Origin: a virus
Strand: one strand, 5' to 3'
DNA length: 22,438 bases
Virus record (IMG/VR): IMGVR_UViG_3300009104_000129
Coordinates: 1 to 22,438 of that record
Shown here one piece after another: positions 7,543 through 14,908 of this stretch. The stretch's first letter is position 1; every line of letters begins with the position of its first letter. The notes beneath the pieces were generated by a model. That model searched no databases. It had not been told where the DNA came from and worked only from the letters and a program-made list of their open reading frames with translations. Both the position numbers and the translations under genes were made by a program.

Positions 7543-9017
7543 CAGTTTTCAACCATTGCCCCATTGCTCCCCAGTGGGACAGGTGGTGCTTTTTGCTGTG
7601 GTGGTGATGCTATGCCAAACAACTCCTCAAACTCTTGGATGTTGTCCTTGATGTGTTGCTGTGCCTCATCTCTGCTCATTTCTGGGTTCTTTTTCTGGAC
7701 CCAGTCCACTGCACTGATCACTCCATCCTCCATCTGCAACTTTGCCAGTTCATAGTCTGCCTTTTCATCACTGATGATCTTTGGTTGTTGGTAGTCCACA
7801 ATCAGGCTGTCCATCACATTGGGATTGATCTGGTTGAATGGTCTGTGATAGTTGTTGCATTGAATCAATGTCTCAATGAGTCTCTGATCATTCTTTGTGA
7901 CTTTCATGATGTCTGATGCCCATTGTCTCAACAGTGGCTCATTCTTGATCCTCAATGCAATCCCTGACAGGTCCTGTTTGAGTTGTGTCTTGAGCACTGA
8001 TTCCACACTGTAGGTGGCACTCACCATGTCAACAAGTTGGTCCACATACTTCAACACATCCTCTGTGTATAGGTCCGCAGAAAGAATCTGTGTGGGTGCA
8101 CCTCCCTCTCCTGTGAATGCATTGGCACTGAATATGGGATTTCTCAATCCAGTCTTGATCTTGCCCTTGATGTCCTTGGTCCCAGTTGGTTCAAATCCCA
8201 TGATCAACAATCTGATTGCCTCTCTGATGGTGTCATCCTGCAGGACTGTGAGCAACAGGTTGATGGACCTGATCAGTTCAATCAGTGAGTCCATGCCATT
8301 GCCCCAAAAGGAATCCTGTCTCCTGTACCTCATTGTGACCCATGGAAAGTATTCACCAACAAACATGTCAGATGCCTCCTCACCAAATGAGAACTTTTCT
8401 CCAAGGATGTCCCTGCTCACTGGATCATATACTGGTGCATCTGCCATGAAGTAATGCAGACCCCTGATCCTGTCCCAGACTATATACATCTGTTTGTTAT
8501 CATCTGTTATGTATGGATATGCCACAATCATTGGATCATAAAAATGCTCTGGCAGTTCATAGACCAGTGCTGTCCCTGCATTGTACTGCTCAACCACAAG
8601 CCTGTCTATGTCCTCAACCCATTTGCAGTGGACCATGATGGTGTTGTGCATCTTCATCTTGATCATGTTGTCTGCCATCAGATGCTTGATATCCACCTCA
8701 TCAAACAGAGCCTCAAGCCTATCTTGGTCTTGACCCTCATTCTCAAACTTGATGATGGGTGGTGTGTTATATACAGAGCAAATCTTGTCCATGAATGATG
8801 GGATGAAATAGTCAAGTGTGATCAGTTTCATATCATCCAAGTCCTTTGCATCAGAGTAATATTTCCCAAGGTCCTCTTTTAGTTTTGCCTGTATGTGGAC
8901 AGAGTCCTGCTCCAGAAAGAAATCTCTTATTGATGCCCTCTTTTGTAGGTCAGCAAGTTGGTTCTTTTCTATTAGTGAATAATTAACAGCATGAACTGAA
9001 TCAAGTGATGACTGCAT
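7542..9017 (-). CDS. Portal protein
   Basis: A 491-residue protein starting MQSSLDSVHAVNYSLIEK, with AGGAGG 7 bases before the ATG. Portal proteins form the dodecameric DNA channel at the capsid vertex and bind the terminase and the connector. Length, place directly after the large terminase, and content fit: an N-terminal helical region, a wing region with many Asp/Tyr strands (LVYELPEHFYDPMIVAYPYI), a stem-type helical part (MDSLIELIRSINLLLTVLQD), a clip region, and a long C-terminal helix region rich in Gln and Glu (DEAQQHIKDNIQEFEELFG). The pattern is closest to the SPP1 gp6-type portal group as I read it; the subfamily is less sure than the function. Confidence 0.85.
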   Translation of the reverse strand: MQSSLDSVHAVNYSLIEKNQLADLQKRASIRDFFLEQDSVHIQAKLKEDLGKYYSDAKDLDDMKLITLDYFIPSFMDKICSVYNTPPIIKFENEGQDQDRLEALFDEVDIKHLMADNMIKMKMHNTIMVHCKWVEDIDRLVVEQYNAGTALVYELPEHFYDPMIVAYPYITDDNKQMYIVWDRIRGLHYFMADAPVYDPVSRDILGEKFSFGEEASDMFVGEYFPWVTMRYRRQDSFWGNGMDSLIELIRSINLLLTVLQDDTIREAIRLLIMGFEPTGTKDIKGKIKTGLRNPIFSANAFTGEGGAPTQILSADLYTEDVLKYVDQLVDMVSATYSVESVLKTQLKQDLSGIALRIKNEPLLRQWASDIMKVTKNDQRLIETLIQCNNYHRPFNQINPNVMDSLIVDYQQPKIISDEKADYELAKLQMEDGVISAVDWVQKKNPEMSRDEAQQHIKDNIQEFEELFGIASPPQQKAPPVPLGSNGAMVEN

Positions 9018-9020
9018 ATT

Positions 9021-10256
9021 TTATCCTCCTATCATTTGGTGGTTTCTTTGTGTTGTGTAAAATTTATCTGCAAATAGAATCCATGTGATATAATCAAATG
9101 CATCACTGGCATGGGTCCTCATTGGGTCCACCTTGCTCTTGGCTCCTTTGCCATCTGTCTCATTGGACTGTAAATCAGAAATCAAATATTGTGCCTTGTC
9201 TGTGATTGAAATTCTCTTATGTTGAATAAGGGAACAAATGACATTGACCCTGTTGTTGATGTTGGGGTTTTTCCTTGGGACCTTGAGAATGACATGCCAG
9301 TTGTGATTGACCAACTCATCCCTGATTAGGACATAGTCTGATGTGAAATCCCTGTGAGTCTCATATTTTGATGATGCATCTCCTGTCACATAGATCATCT
9401 TTTCTTTCACATGTGCATACTTCTTACAGAACTCTCTGATCAGGTGCTGTGTCTTGGCATTGTATTTCATGACCATCTCATCAATGACAATTATGTGCCC
9501 ATCCACCTCTTGGCAAACCAACCAGATCATTGGACTCTTGTTGAAATCACATGTCAGCCACAGTGGTGATCTCTCATCCCTTGTGATTGAACTTCTCACA
9601 ACTTGAACTGGATCAAAATTGTAGTATAGTGTGCCCTCATAGGTTTCAAAGGTTGCCTCAAACTCCTGCCTGAATGTTCTCTCATCCATCTCTTTCTCTG
9701 CCAGTGCAATCTCTTCTGGGTCCACACAGCCACCATCCTTTGTCTTGTACTCATACACCGCCCAGTCAGGATCATCCATTGCTCTCAAAAATAGGGAATG
9801 GAAATGGTTGTAGCCAGAGGGTGTCCCAGTGAACAGTGCCCTGCCTTTGGTATTTGATAGCATGGGCAGGATCACCATCTGCCAGACCTCTGGTTTCATG
9901 TAGGCATACTCATCCAGAACAACTTTTGTCAAGCCAACACCCCTCAATAGATTGGCTCTATCTGCCCCAACAATCCTGATCTCATTGTTGTTTGGCAGGA
10001 TGGCTTTCAGTTCTGTTTCATTGAATTGGCATTTGGTATCAGACAACATCTGCTTGAGTACATTCCAAGCAATTAGTTTGCCTTGCCTATAGGTGGGAGC
10101 AACAAAGAAACGGATGTCATTTGCTGTGAATTTATCTGACAGCAACCATGTCAAAGACAAGTAAGTTTTCCCCCATCTTCTCCCTGCCACTAAAATGACA
10201 AACCTGTGGGGGTCATGGAGTATGTTTACTCTATTATCATCAACTTTAATTTGCAT
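9021..10256 (-). CDS. terL: Terminase large subunit
   Basis: A 411-residue packaging motor, starting MQIKVDDNRVNILHD at the ATG at 10256; an in-frame TTG lies just before it. It drives ATP-powered DNA translocation into proheads and cuts concatemers. Walker A is GRRWGKT at 25-31, Walker B KVVLDE at 111-116 with catalytic E116, and the coupling motif is LFTGTPSG at 141-148. The RNase-H-like nuclease domain shows D237 in TCDFN, D293 in TGDAS, and D385/D388 in ASDAFD. The start overlaps the small terminase gene by 11 bases. All key residues are present, so it should be active. It comes just before the portal gene in transcription order. Confidence 0.95.
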   Translation of the reverse strand: MQIKVDDNRVNILHDPHRFVILVAGRRWGKTYLSLTWLLSDKFTANDIRFFVAPTYRQGKLIAWNVLKQMLSDTKCQFNETELKAILPNNNEIRIVGADRANLLRGVGLTKVVLDEYAYMKPEVWQMVILPMLSNTKGRALFTGTPSGYNHFHSLFLRAMDDPDWAVYEYKTKDGGCVDPEEIALAEKEMDERTFRQEFEATFETYEGTLYYNFDPVQVVRSSITRDERSPLWLTCDFNKSPMIWLVCQEVDGHIIVIDEMVMKYNAKTQHLIREFCKKYAHVKEKMIYVTGDASSKYETHRDFTSDYVLIRDELVNHNWHVILKVPRKNPNINNRVNVICSLIQHKRISITDKAQYLISDLQSNETDGKGAKSKVDPMRTHASDAFDYITWILFADKFYTTQRNHQMIGG

Positions 10257-10608
10257 CAAGCATGGACTTCACTCTTATCAGTTCAATTGGCTTGACCTGC
10301 TCCTGCTTGGGTTGTCCATTGTCAGATTGTCCAAGATGTTGCTTTCCCCACCATATTGACATGACAGGGACCTCATGTGCCATCCTGAACTGTGCTCTCC
10401 TCACTGAATGCTGTCCACCCAGACTGCCTTTTTTATATAGGCTGTCAAAAGTCTCCTCTCTTTCCGCTTTGCATCTTCTCTGTAAGGTGCGTACAGAAAC
10501 AGCCAGAACTTTTGCTATTTCCTCTTGGGTGCACTGGATTTCACAAAGGCTGTCAAAGACTCCCCAATCTATTTCGATTTTAGGTCTGCCAGTTCTGACT
10601 TTTGTCAT
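10246..10608 (-). CDS. terS: Terminase small subunit
   Basis: A 120-residue protein starting MTKVRTGRPKIEIDWGVFDS, with GGGAG 7 bases before the ATG. Residues 26-46 form a helix-turn-helix (TQEEIAKVLAVSVRTLQRRC) used by small terminases to bind the packaging site. The RAQFRMAHEVPVMSIWWGKQ segment is typical of the phage small terminase group in which a Trp/Gly/Lys-rich motif follows the oligomerisation region. The overlap with terL is standard. The packaging (pac or cos) site would be expected in or near this gene, but I cannot locate it by sequence. Confidence 0.85.
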   Translation of the reverse strand: MTKVRTGRPKIEIDWGVFDSLCEIQCTQEEIAKVLAVSVRTLQRRCKAEREETFDSLYKKGSLGGQHSVRRAQFRMAHEVPVMSIWWGKQHLGQSDNGQPKQEQVKPIELIRVKSMLDAN

Positions 10609-10650
10609 TCCTTTGCTCCCAAGTTTCTTGGTGGGAGAATAAAAGTCACA

Positions 10651-11232
10651 CTACAATTTAGTCAAGAAATATCTCTCTATTACAGTTTTTATTTCTTCAC
10701 CTGCCTTTTTGGTCCCTTTCCTCTGCTCAACAGTCAGGGCACAATGGGGTGAATCATCATCATAAATAAAGCCAGTATCTCTCAAAGCATCAATCATCCA
10801 TTTGTGTGCACCATAGAGATTGTCCTTGTCCATGATCCTCTTTCTGTATGATCTAATGAGGAGAAAATATGTCCCTCTTTCCTTGGCTTTTGGAATCTGG
10901 TCTTGATCCATGTAGTGTTTGAATATCAGAGTCCATTTCTTTTTTTGCTTGTATGGGATGGACCAGTGCCCTCTCAATGATTTGTTCAGGGTGGGCACAA
11001 TTGCACTCTTGCCCCATTCTTTTTCTGTCAGGGTGATGCTGACCTTGGAGTCCAAGAATTCTGGCTCAACCTCTCCAGTCCTTTCTGAATAGTATTTGAC
11101 CCAGTTGCTCAATCTGTCAGCAATCCTTTTGTCCCTGTCCCATGGTGCTCCATTGATGAGTTGATCCTCAATGTCCATGTCATTTCCAGACAAGCCTTGA
11201 TGGTCGTGAAATGGAGTTTTTTGGGGGAGCAT
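10651..11232 (-). CDS. RusA-like Holliday junction resolvase
   Basis: A 193-residue protein. The C-terminal half carries the RusA signature: basic RKR at 130-132, DKDN at 135-138, a helix ending ALRDTGF, and IYDDDSP with D158-D160. These acidic residues bind the metal in a dimeric enzyme that resolves four-way junctions and branched DNA before packaging. The N-terminal ~70 residues are longer than in E. coli RusA (about 120 aa) and contain SNWVKYYSERTGEVEPEFLD. The ATG at 11232 has no clear ribosome site; M19 at 11178 is an alternative start. It precedes the terminase genes, consistent with processing replicated DNA for packaging. Confidence 0.8.
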   Translation of the reverse strand: MLPQKTPFHDHQGLSGNDMDIEDQLINGAPWDRDKRIADRLSNWVKYYSERTGEVEPEFLDSKVSITLTEKEWGKSAIVPTLNKSLRGHWSIPYKQKKKWTLIFKHYMDQDQIPKAKERGTYFLLIRSYRKRIMDKDNLYGAHKWMIDALRDTGFIYDDDSPHCALTVEQRKGTKKAGEEIKTVIERYFLTKL

Positions 11233-11245
11233 ATTTGGAAAATTC

Positions 11246-11290
11246 AGGTGGGGAGTTTATAATGACACTACTCACTTGGACCCCCCACCT
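11246..11290. promoter_or_regulatory. Inverted repeat in the RusA leader
   Basis: AGGTGGGG at 11246-11253 pairs with CCCCACCT at 11283-11290, leaving a 29-base loop. The loop contains TATAAA on the minus strand (11256-11261), a possible -10 box about 25 bases upstream of the RusA start codon, without a good -35. It may be an operator, leader hairpin or chance pairing. Confidence 0.35.
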
Positions 11291-11293
11291 TTG

Positions 11294-11334
11294 CTGTGCC
11301 AGTTCGGAGACTGAACTTTCGTAAATAGGCACAG
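11294..11334 (-). ncRNA. Nested hairpin with loop complementary to the early Shine-Dalgarno module
   Basis: The outer stem is CTGTGCC (11294-11300) with GGCACAG (11328-11334). Inside, AGTTC (11301-11305) pairs with GAACT (11313-11317), giving a 7-base loop that reads AGTCTCC on the minus strand. That loop is the reverse complement of GGAGACT, the Shine-Dalgarno core shared by several early genes. With two stem bases on one side the match extends to TTCAGTCTCC, complementary to the ribosome sites of 18227-18988 and 15848-16471. It lies in the gap between the HTH gene and RusA. An antisense or attenuator RNA is a hypothesis; an inverted remnant of a ribosome site is the simpler alternative. Confidence 0.35.
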
Positions 11335-11336
11335 AC

Positions 11337-11666
11337 TTAATTTTTTAAAACTTCATCAAGAATCTTTCTGATGTCTGCTCTTGATTGTTTTTTCGTGGTT
11401 TGCTGTGGGACATACAGCATCCTGATGCCTCCTTGATACTTTGCTTTGATGTGTCCATTGTCTTTCAATGATGTGATCCACAATGATACTGTGGTCTGGG
11501 TTACATCATACAGTTTTGCAAAATACCCATTGGTTGCAAAGCAATACCCTTTTTTGTTGGATAATGCTGTGATTTCTGAAAACAGAATTTTGGCTCCCAT
11601 GGTGAGATCATTGTCATACCTTACCTTGGCAGTCAATATGGAATAATATGCAGGTTTTGGTGTCAT
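11337..11666 (-). CDS. Helix-turn-helix replication-type protein
   Basis: A 109-residue protein starting MTPKPAYYSILTAKVRYD, with AGGAGG 5 bases before the ATG. The body (DLTMGAKILFSEITALSNKK, then NGYFAKLYDVTQTTVSLWI) matches the winged helix-turn-helix seen at the N-terminus of many phage replication proteins (O-like, DnaD-like), with recognition helix near TQTTVSLWITSLKDNGHI. The usual C-terminal extension is missing: only about 30 basic residues follow. It could be a short replication initiator or a transcription regulator. It lies at the end of the early gene series, just before the resolvase and terminase genes. Confidence 0.65.
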   Translation of the reverse strand: MTPKPAYYSILTAKVRYDNDLTMGAKILFSEITALSNKKGYCFATNGYFAKLYDVTQTTVSLWITSLKDNGHIKAKYQGGIRMLYVPQQTTKKQSRADIRKILDEVLKN

Positions 11667-11675
11667 TTCAGCCTC

Positions 11676-12122
11676 CTATCTGCCATAATAAACTACACAT
11701 TCCTTGGCATTGTAATCAATCTCCAATCCCTTTGGAAAAATAGCATGTGGAATTGCATTGAATGCAAAATCCTTGGCATCATAATATGACTGTGCTTTCA
11801 ATTCCCATTTTGAATCAAGGTCATCATTGAACTCAAACTCAATCTCATGGTCATCAACATCATTCCTGTCAAATTCACAACAGTGTGTGCCTGTGATTTT
11901 GTTGATTGTGATTGACATGTAAAACCCTGCACCCTTATGATCAAACCTGACTGACCATTCAATTGTCACATTGTCTGTCTTGTAATATGATGCAAATGCC
12001 TCATGATTTATGTATCTGTCTTGGTTCTCTCCATTGTCCCAGATGATGTCAGTGAGCACAACCCCCCTGATCCCCTGTGCACTTATGTTTGCCTCTGATA
12101 ATAGGCTTTTAAATTCCATCAT
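11676..12122 (-). CDS. Acidic phage protein, unknown function
   Basis: A 148-residue protein starting MMEFKSLLSEANISAQGIRG. The ATG at 12122 is chosen because AAAAGGAGAC lies 6 bases upstream; upstream codons in frame merely translate this leader. The gene starts inside the last codons of 12109-12564. The protein is Asp/Asn/Glu-rich, mostly strand (VTIEWSVRFDHKGAGFYMSI), with CCEFDRNDVDDHEIEFEF in the middle and NAKECVVYYGR at the end. No family is recognised. Its place among recombination genes suggests an early DNA-metabolism or host-interaction role. Confidence 0.65.
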   Translation of the reverse strand: MMEFKSLLSEANISAQGIRGVVLTDIIWDNGENQDRYINHEAFASYYKTDNVTIEWSVRFDHKGAGFYMSITINKITGTHCCEFDRNDVDDHEIEFEFNDDLDSKWELKAQSYYDAKDFAFNAIPHAIFPKGLEIDYNAKECVVYYGR

Positions 12123-12564
12123 TGTTGTCTCCTTTTGGTTTGGTATTATTTGACTTGATCCATCTGTTATATGTGGAATGCTCATTTGATTTGCTCACAT
12201 AGTGATAACCCTTTTCCTCATCCCACCTGATTGCTTTTCCTTTGGGTGGTGTTTTATCTGGGTTCACTTCACCTGTCTCCTTGAATTGATTCATGATTCT
12301 TTGCATCAGTCTCATGCCACCTTGTTCCTTGTTTATGATCCGTGCCTGTCTTGTTTTTGGATCAACCACAAACTGCTCTGTGGCTGTGTCTGCTTGTGAT
12401 GTTCCTTTTGGTTTTCTCTGGAATAGGGTCTTGACCGCAAACCATAGACACTCCAGAATCCTTGCATTATGAAATGTGAAAACCATGCCCCCATGATGAA
12501 TCATTAGTTTTTGGTTTGGGAACTTGGCAATGTAGTCTCCTACTCTCTTATTTAGTGGTAGCAT
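12109..12564 (-). CDS. Phage protein of unknown function
   Basis: A 151-residue protein starting MLPLNKRVGDYIAKFPNQKL. The ATG at 12564 follows AGGGGGT by 4 bases; a longer frame from 12597 has no ribosome site. It has a short hydrophobic segment (RILECLWFAVKTLF), then a hydrophilic basic region with TPPKGKAIRWDEEKGYHYVS. The last residues (NTKPKGDNNDGI) are encoded by the ribosome-binding sequence of the next gene. No family is recognised. It follows the 406-base non-coding stretch 12565-12970. Confidence 0.6.
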   Translation of the reverse strand: MLPLNKRVGDYIAKFPNQKLMIHHGGMVFTFHNARILECLWFAVKTLFQRKPKGTSQADTATEQFVVDPKTRQARIINKEQGGMRLMQRIMNQFKETGEVNPDKTPPKGKAIRWDEEKGYHYVSKSNEHSTYNRWIKSNNTKPKGDNNDGI

Positions 12565-12632
12565 GTGGACCCCCTGTGATGCGTTTATTTGGCTCATAAA
12601 GGGGGCAAGGAGGCTGTTTTATAGTGTGGGTG

Positions 12633-12674
12633 TCTGATATGTTCATTAATGGGGTGAAACCAATAATTATCAGA
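12633..12674. promoter_or_regulatory. Long two-part hairpin in the 12565-12970 gap
   Basis: TCTGATA (12633-12639) pairs with TATCAGA (12668-12674), and ATTAATGG (12645-12652) pairs with CCAATAAT (12660-12667) with one mismatch, leaving a 7-base loop and a GTTCA-type bulge. It lies about 70-110 bases upstream of the start at 12564. There is no following T-run. It could be an operator or a leader hairpin. Confidence 0.45.
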
Positions 12675-12737
12675 CTTGGTAGTTGTGAGTAAAAACAGCA
12701 CTCCTTGTGAGCAAGTCCCCCTGAAGTTTTTGAGGCA

Positions 12738-12830
12738 AGGGGAAAGCACCTACCGATAGGAATTGGATTTGAAGTCCAGACATTAGGTGTTACCAAACAC
12801 ACATTCTCATGTGCATTATTACTTTCCCCT
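12738..12830 (-). ncRNA. Candidate tRNA-like structured RNA or attachment site
   Basis: This element lies within the gene-free stretch 12565-12970. AGGGGAAAG (12738-12746) and CTTTCCCCT (12822-12830) are perfect 9-base complements that close it like an acceptor stem. Inside are CACCTA/TAGGTG (12747-12752 with 12784-12789), a hairpin TGGA-CTTCAAA-TCCA on the minus strand (12764-12778), and CACAT/ATGTG (12800-12813) with a GAGA tetraloop on the minus strand, a GNRA loop that favours minus-strand RNA. CTGGACTTCAAATCCA is, from memory, the anticodon arm of bacterial tRNA-Sec. A normal T-loop is absent, so it is not a functional tRNA by the usual rules. A phage attP or a novel RNA are both possible. 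Confidence 0.4.
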
Positions 12831-12970
12831 GACTCATGCTTTGCACGGATTGGCTCCTTGGTTTTCAGTGAATTGATCAAGAACACCTACTCACCAACTC
12901 AATGCCATATTTCAGGACCCAGAACCTTTGCATGTATGGGGTCCACTCCGTGACTGACAATTTCATTCCC

Positions 12971-13537
12971 TTATGTGACCACAGAAAATGATGGCTCTTG
13001 TGACTCAACCTCAACACCATCAGGGATGTCACCTGTTTCCTTGATGTATTTTTTCATCTCTGCCTTGTTGATCATCTCCTTGATGCGGAGCATTGAGTCA
13101 AAATCACTTGAACCAGATTTGATCCAAGCCAAAACCTTTTCCTCATCTACAACTTGCACCTTGTCCTGTCTGGCTCTCATTTTCAGATCACCATTGGGCA
13201 GTGATATTGTTTTTTGATCTTGACCCATCATGAACAGGTGCAGTCTTTCAGAAAGAAAATCAATTGTTTTTTCTCTCTTGTTGCTTTCCCTGTCAATGTA
13301 TGCCTGTGCACTTTCAATCTGGTCTTGCCCAACTGCTTTGACCTTTTCTATTTCATTTCTCAACTTTGAAATAACATAGAGGTATTTATTTGCAGTGGTC
13401 TGACCCTCCACCACTTCATCAGTGGTGATTGGATCATCCAGATTCATTTCCCCAAGGACATCATACAAATATGAATCCTCTGGGTCTCTTGGTCCCATGT
13501 CTTTCAGTTCATGGTCCAGTTCTGCCATTTTACTCAT
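12971..13537 (-). CDS. Gam/Gp157-like host nuclease inhibitor or DNA-end protein
   Basis: A 188-residue protein from the ATG at 13537 (MSKMAELDHELKDMG), chosen for AAAAGGAGAC 5 bases upstream; the frame is open back to 13657 without a better site. Residues about 49-105 form a coiled coil (KLRNEIEKVKAVGQDQIESA). Then comes the family-type turn ISLPNGDLKMRARQDKVQVV, a helix DEEKVLAWIK, and a C-terminal IPDGVEVESQEPSFSV. This layout is that of Mu Gam and siphovirus Gp157-like proteins, which bind DNA ends and block RecBCD-type nucleases. It lies in the same cluster as the Rad52-type annealing protein. The role is inferred from family likeness. Confidence 0.65.
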   Translation of the reverse strand: MSKMAELDHELKDMGPRDPEDSYLYDVLGEMNLDDPITTDEVVEGQTTANKYLYVISKLRNEIEKVKAVGQDQIESAQAYIDRESNKREKTIDFLSERLHLFMMGQDQKTISLPNGDLKMRARQDKVQVVDEEKVLAWIKSGSSDFDSMLRIKEMINKAEMKKYIKETGDIPDGVEVESQEPSFSVVT

Positions 13538-13631
13538 TACAGTCTCCTTTTGGTTTGCAGGGGAGTCATTGACCTCCTGATTCTCATCTGGAGTGGCATC
13601 CATCCCATCAATGCCCTCCCCTGCCATTTTA

Positions 13632-13961
13632 TTAATCAAGGAACAACTTGAGATCATAGATGTCCTTTTTGACCTGTTCAGCCTTTTGATGCCTCTTGTC
13701 CCATAGTTTGCCCCTCAAATGAGGTTTCAACTCTTGGAGTTTTCTTCTGCATCTTCTGACAGATCCATCATCAGGTAGGTTGCCCTCTGCCATCTCATGC
13801 AGGAACTTTTTGACACCACTCATCTCCTCACCTGTCAGTTTATTCTGCAAGGTGTTTGATACTCTCAACCAATAAACATTGGCAAGGAGTTTCTGGTCAT
13901 TGTCCCTCAAATGCTCATTGTCAGTGAGCAATTGTTCTACCTGTTTTTTATAGCCTTTCAT
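13632..13961 (-). CDS. Conserved-looking phage protein, unknown function
   Basis: A 109-residue, highly helical and basic protein starting MKGYKKQVEQLLTDNEHLRD. The central part (DQKLLANVYWLRVSN, then FLHEMAEGNLPDDGSVRRCR and LRGKLWDKRHQKAEQV) is a pattern I associate with small hypothetical proteins in phage recombination/replication clusters, where an SIRRCRRKLQE-type helix follows a short loop. The ATG overlaps the stop of the Rad52-like gene by 4 bases (ATGA), so it is probably translationally coupled. A DNA-binding or partner role for the annealing protein is possible but unproven. Confidence 0.65.
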   Translation of the reverse strand: MKGYKKQVEQLLTDNEHLRDNDQKLLANVYWLRVSNTLQNKLTGEEMSGVKKFLHEMAEGNLPDDGSVRRCRRKLQELKPHLRGKLWDKRHQKAEQVKKDIYDLKLFLD

Positions 13962-14800
13962 GACTGGATGATTAGCATTGCCATGGTTTCAGTGGCATCC
14001 TGATCCATATCACCTGCAGGTTGTACCCACTGATTGGCTGTGATCCTTGTGATGATTTCCTTTGATGCCATCAACTGTCTTTCAGCATTCTTTGGATATT
14101 TCTCCACATCCATCTTTGTGAGAATCCACATCAACAGGTTTGGCTCAATGTCTTTCCATGCCTTGTCCCTGTTTTCATCTGTGAATCCAATTGGCTGTCT
14201 CCTGCCATTCAGTTTCCAATCCTGATAGTCACCATTGTCTCCATTGGGTGGTGCTCCATTCTGCTCATCTTTCTCATCTTCATCAAATGGTATCTCACGA
14301 TAGTCACCAGTCTCCATCTCTTTCCTCACTGCCTTTTGCTTTGTCTTGCGGTCCTGTGTAGGGGACCAGTCAAAAGGTGCTTTCCAGTTGCCATCTGATC
14401 TCTGCTCACAGTCCACAAAGTGGATGTCCAGATCATATAGGTCTGCACAAATGCCAAAGGCAAAACATGCCCTCTTGAATGCATCTGATACCTCACCCTT
14501 TTCCTTTTCAAACTCTGATGGGACACCACAGTCCTGCTTGGTCACTTTCGTGCCATCAGGTGATGTGATTGTGAGTGAACAAAAAAGAACTCCTTTTGAG
14601 TCCCTTGTGTACACACACTCCCACCCAAAGATGCCCAGTGCCTCATCAAGAATTCTCCTGACCAGTCTGGCATCCGTGTATGCAACCATAGTGGCTTTAC
14701 CAGTGTTCCTGTTGATGCTCTGGCACTTCCACTTGATTTCATCAATTGGGGTTGGTTGTTGCAGGATGGCTTGAATGTCATCCCATTTATTTGGTTTCAT
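13958..14800 (-). CDS. Rad52/Sak-type single-strand annealing protein
   Basis: A 280-residue recombinase from the ATG at 14800, which follows AAAAGGAGACAACA. Residues about 20-125 are the Rad52-type annealing domain: EIKWKCQSINRNTGKATMVA, YTDARLVRRILDEALGIFGW, a strand pair VLFCSLTITSPDG, and the diagnostic helix GEVSDAFKRACFAFGI. Such proteins form rings that anneal complementary single strands during phage recombination and replication. After about residue 140 the sequence is acidic and disordered (IPFDEDEKDEQNGAPPNGD), then a C-terminal helical region (EKYPKNAERQLMASKEIIT) that may bind a host partner such as SSB. It is preceded by its own promoter and starts the block 14800-12971. Confidence 0.8.
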   Translation of the reverse strand: MKPNKWDDIQAILQQPTPIDEIKWKCQSINRNTGKATMVAYTDARLVRRILDEALGIFGWECVYTRDSKGVLFCSLTITSPDGTKVTKQDCGVPSEFEKEKGEVSDAFKRACFAFGICADLYDLDIHFVDCEQRSDGNWKAPFDWSPTQDRKTKQKAVRKEMETGDYREIPFDEDEKDEQNGAPPNGDNGDYQDWKLNGRRQPIGFTDENRDKAWKDIEPNLLMWILTKMDVEKYPKNAERQLMASKEIITRITANQWVQPAGDMDQDATETMAMLIIQS

Positions 14801-14851
14801 TGTTGTCTCCTTTTGCTCTTTGTTCAAATGCCCAAAAATAGGCACTTTGAT

Positions 14852-14880
14852 ATGATATAACTTACAAAGATTTAAAACAA
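14852..14880 (-). promoter_or_regulatory. Candidate promoter for the Rad52-like gene cluster
   Basis: On the minus strand TTGTTT (14880-14875) is followed after 17 bases by TATCAT (14857-14852), a 5/6 match to the -10 consensus. It lies between the terminator at 14882-14908 and the start at 14800. The -10 box sits inside a copy of the TATATCATA motif (14851-14859) found three more times around 19220-19362, so the same regulator may act at both places. Confidence 0.5.
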
Positions 14881-14881
14881 T

Positions 14882-14908
14882 AAAAAAGGGGCAGAAAAAA
14901 TCTGCCCC
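14882..14908 (-). terminator. Intrinsic terminator after the Toprim gene
   Basis: GGGGCAGA (14888-14895) and TCTGCCCC (14901-14908) form a perfect 8-bp stem with a 5-base loop. On the minus strand six T residues follow. It ends the transcript that includes 14937-15848 and separates it from the promoter at 14852-14880. The stem is the same as that of the terminator at 18173-18199. Confidence 0.85.

Noticed and set aside
8014-8454. Long plus-strand open frame (146 codons) opposite the portal gene
   Set aside because: It lies wholly antisense to a well-supported portal gene, has no convincing ribosome site, and its content is the reverse reading of portal codons.
10262-10642. Plus-strand open frame (126 codons) opposite the small terminase gene
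   Set aside because: It is antisense to terS, which has a clear helix-turn-helix and the expected overlap with terL.
12738-12830. Canonical tRNA gene (Sec or Ser) in the structured element
   Set aside because: The acceptor-like stem and anticodon-like hairpin are present, but a T-arm with the TTCRANY loop and a normal D-arm are missing on both strands, so I list it only as an unclassified element.
12548-12886. Minus-strand open frame (112 codons) across the non-coding gap
   Set aside because: There is no ribosome site; the frame runs through the inverted repeats and overlaps the start of 12109-12564, and the peptide has no protein-like pattern.
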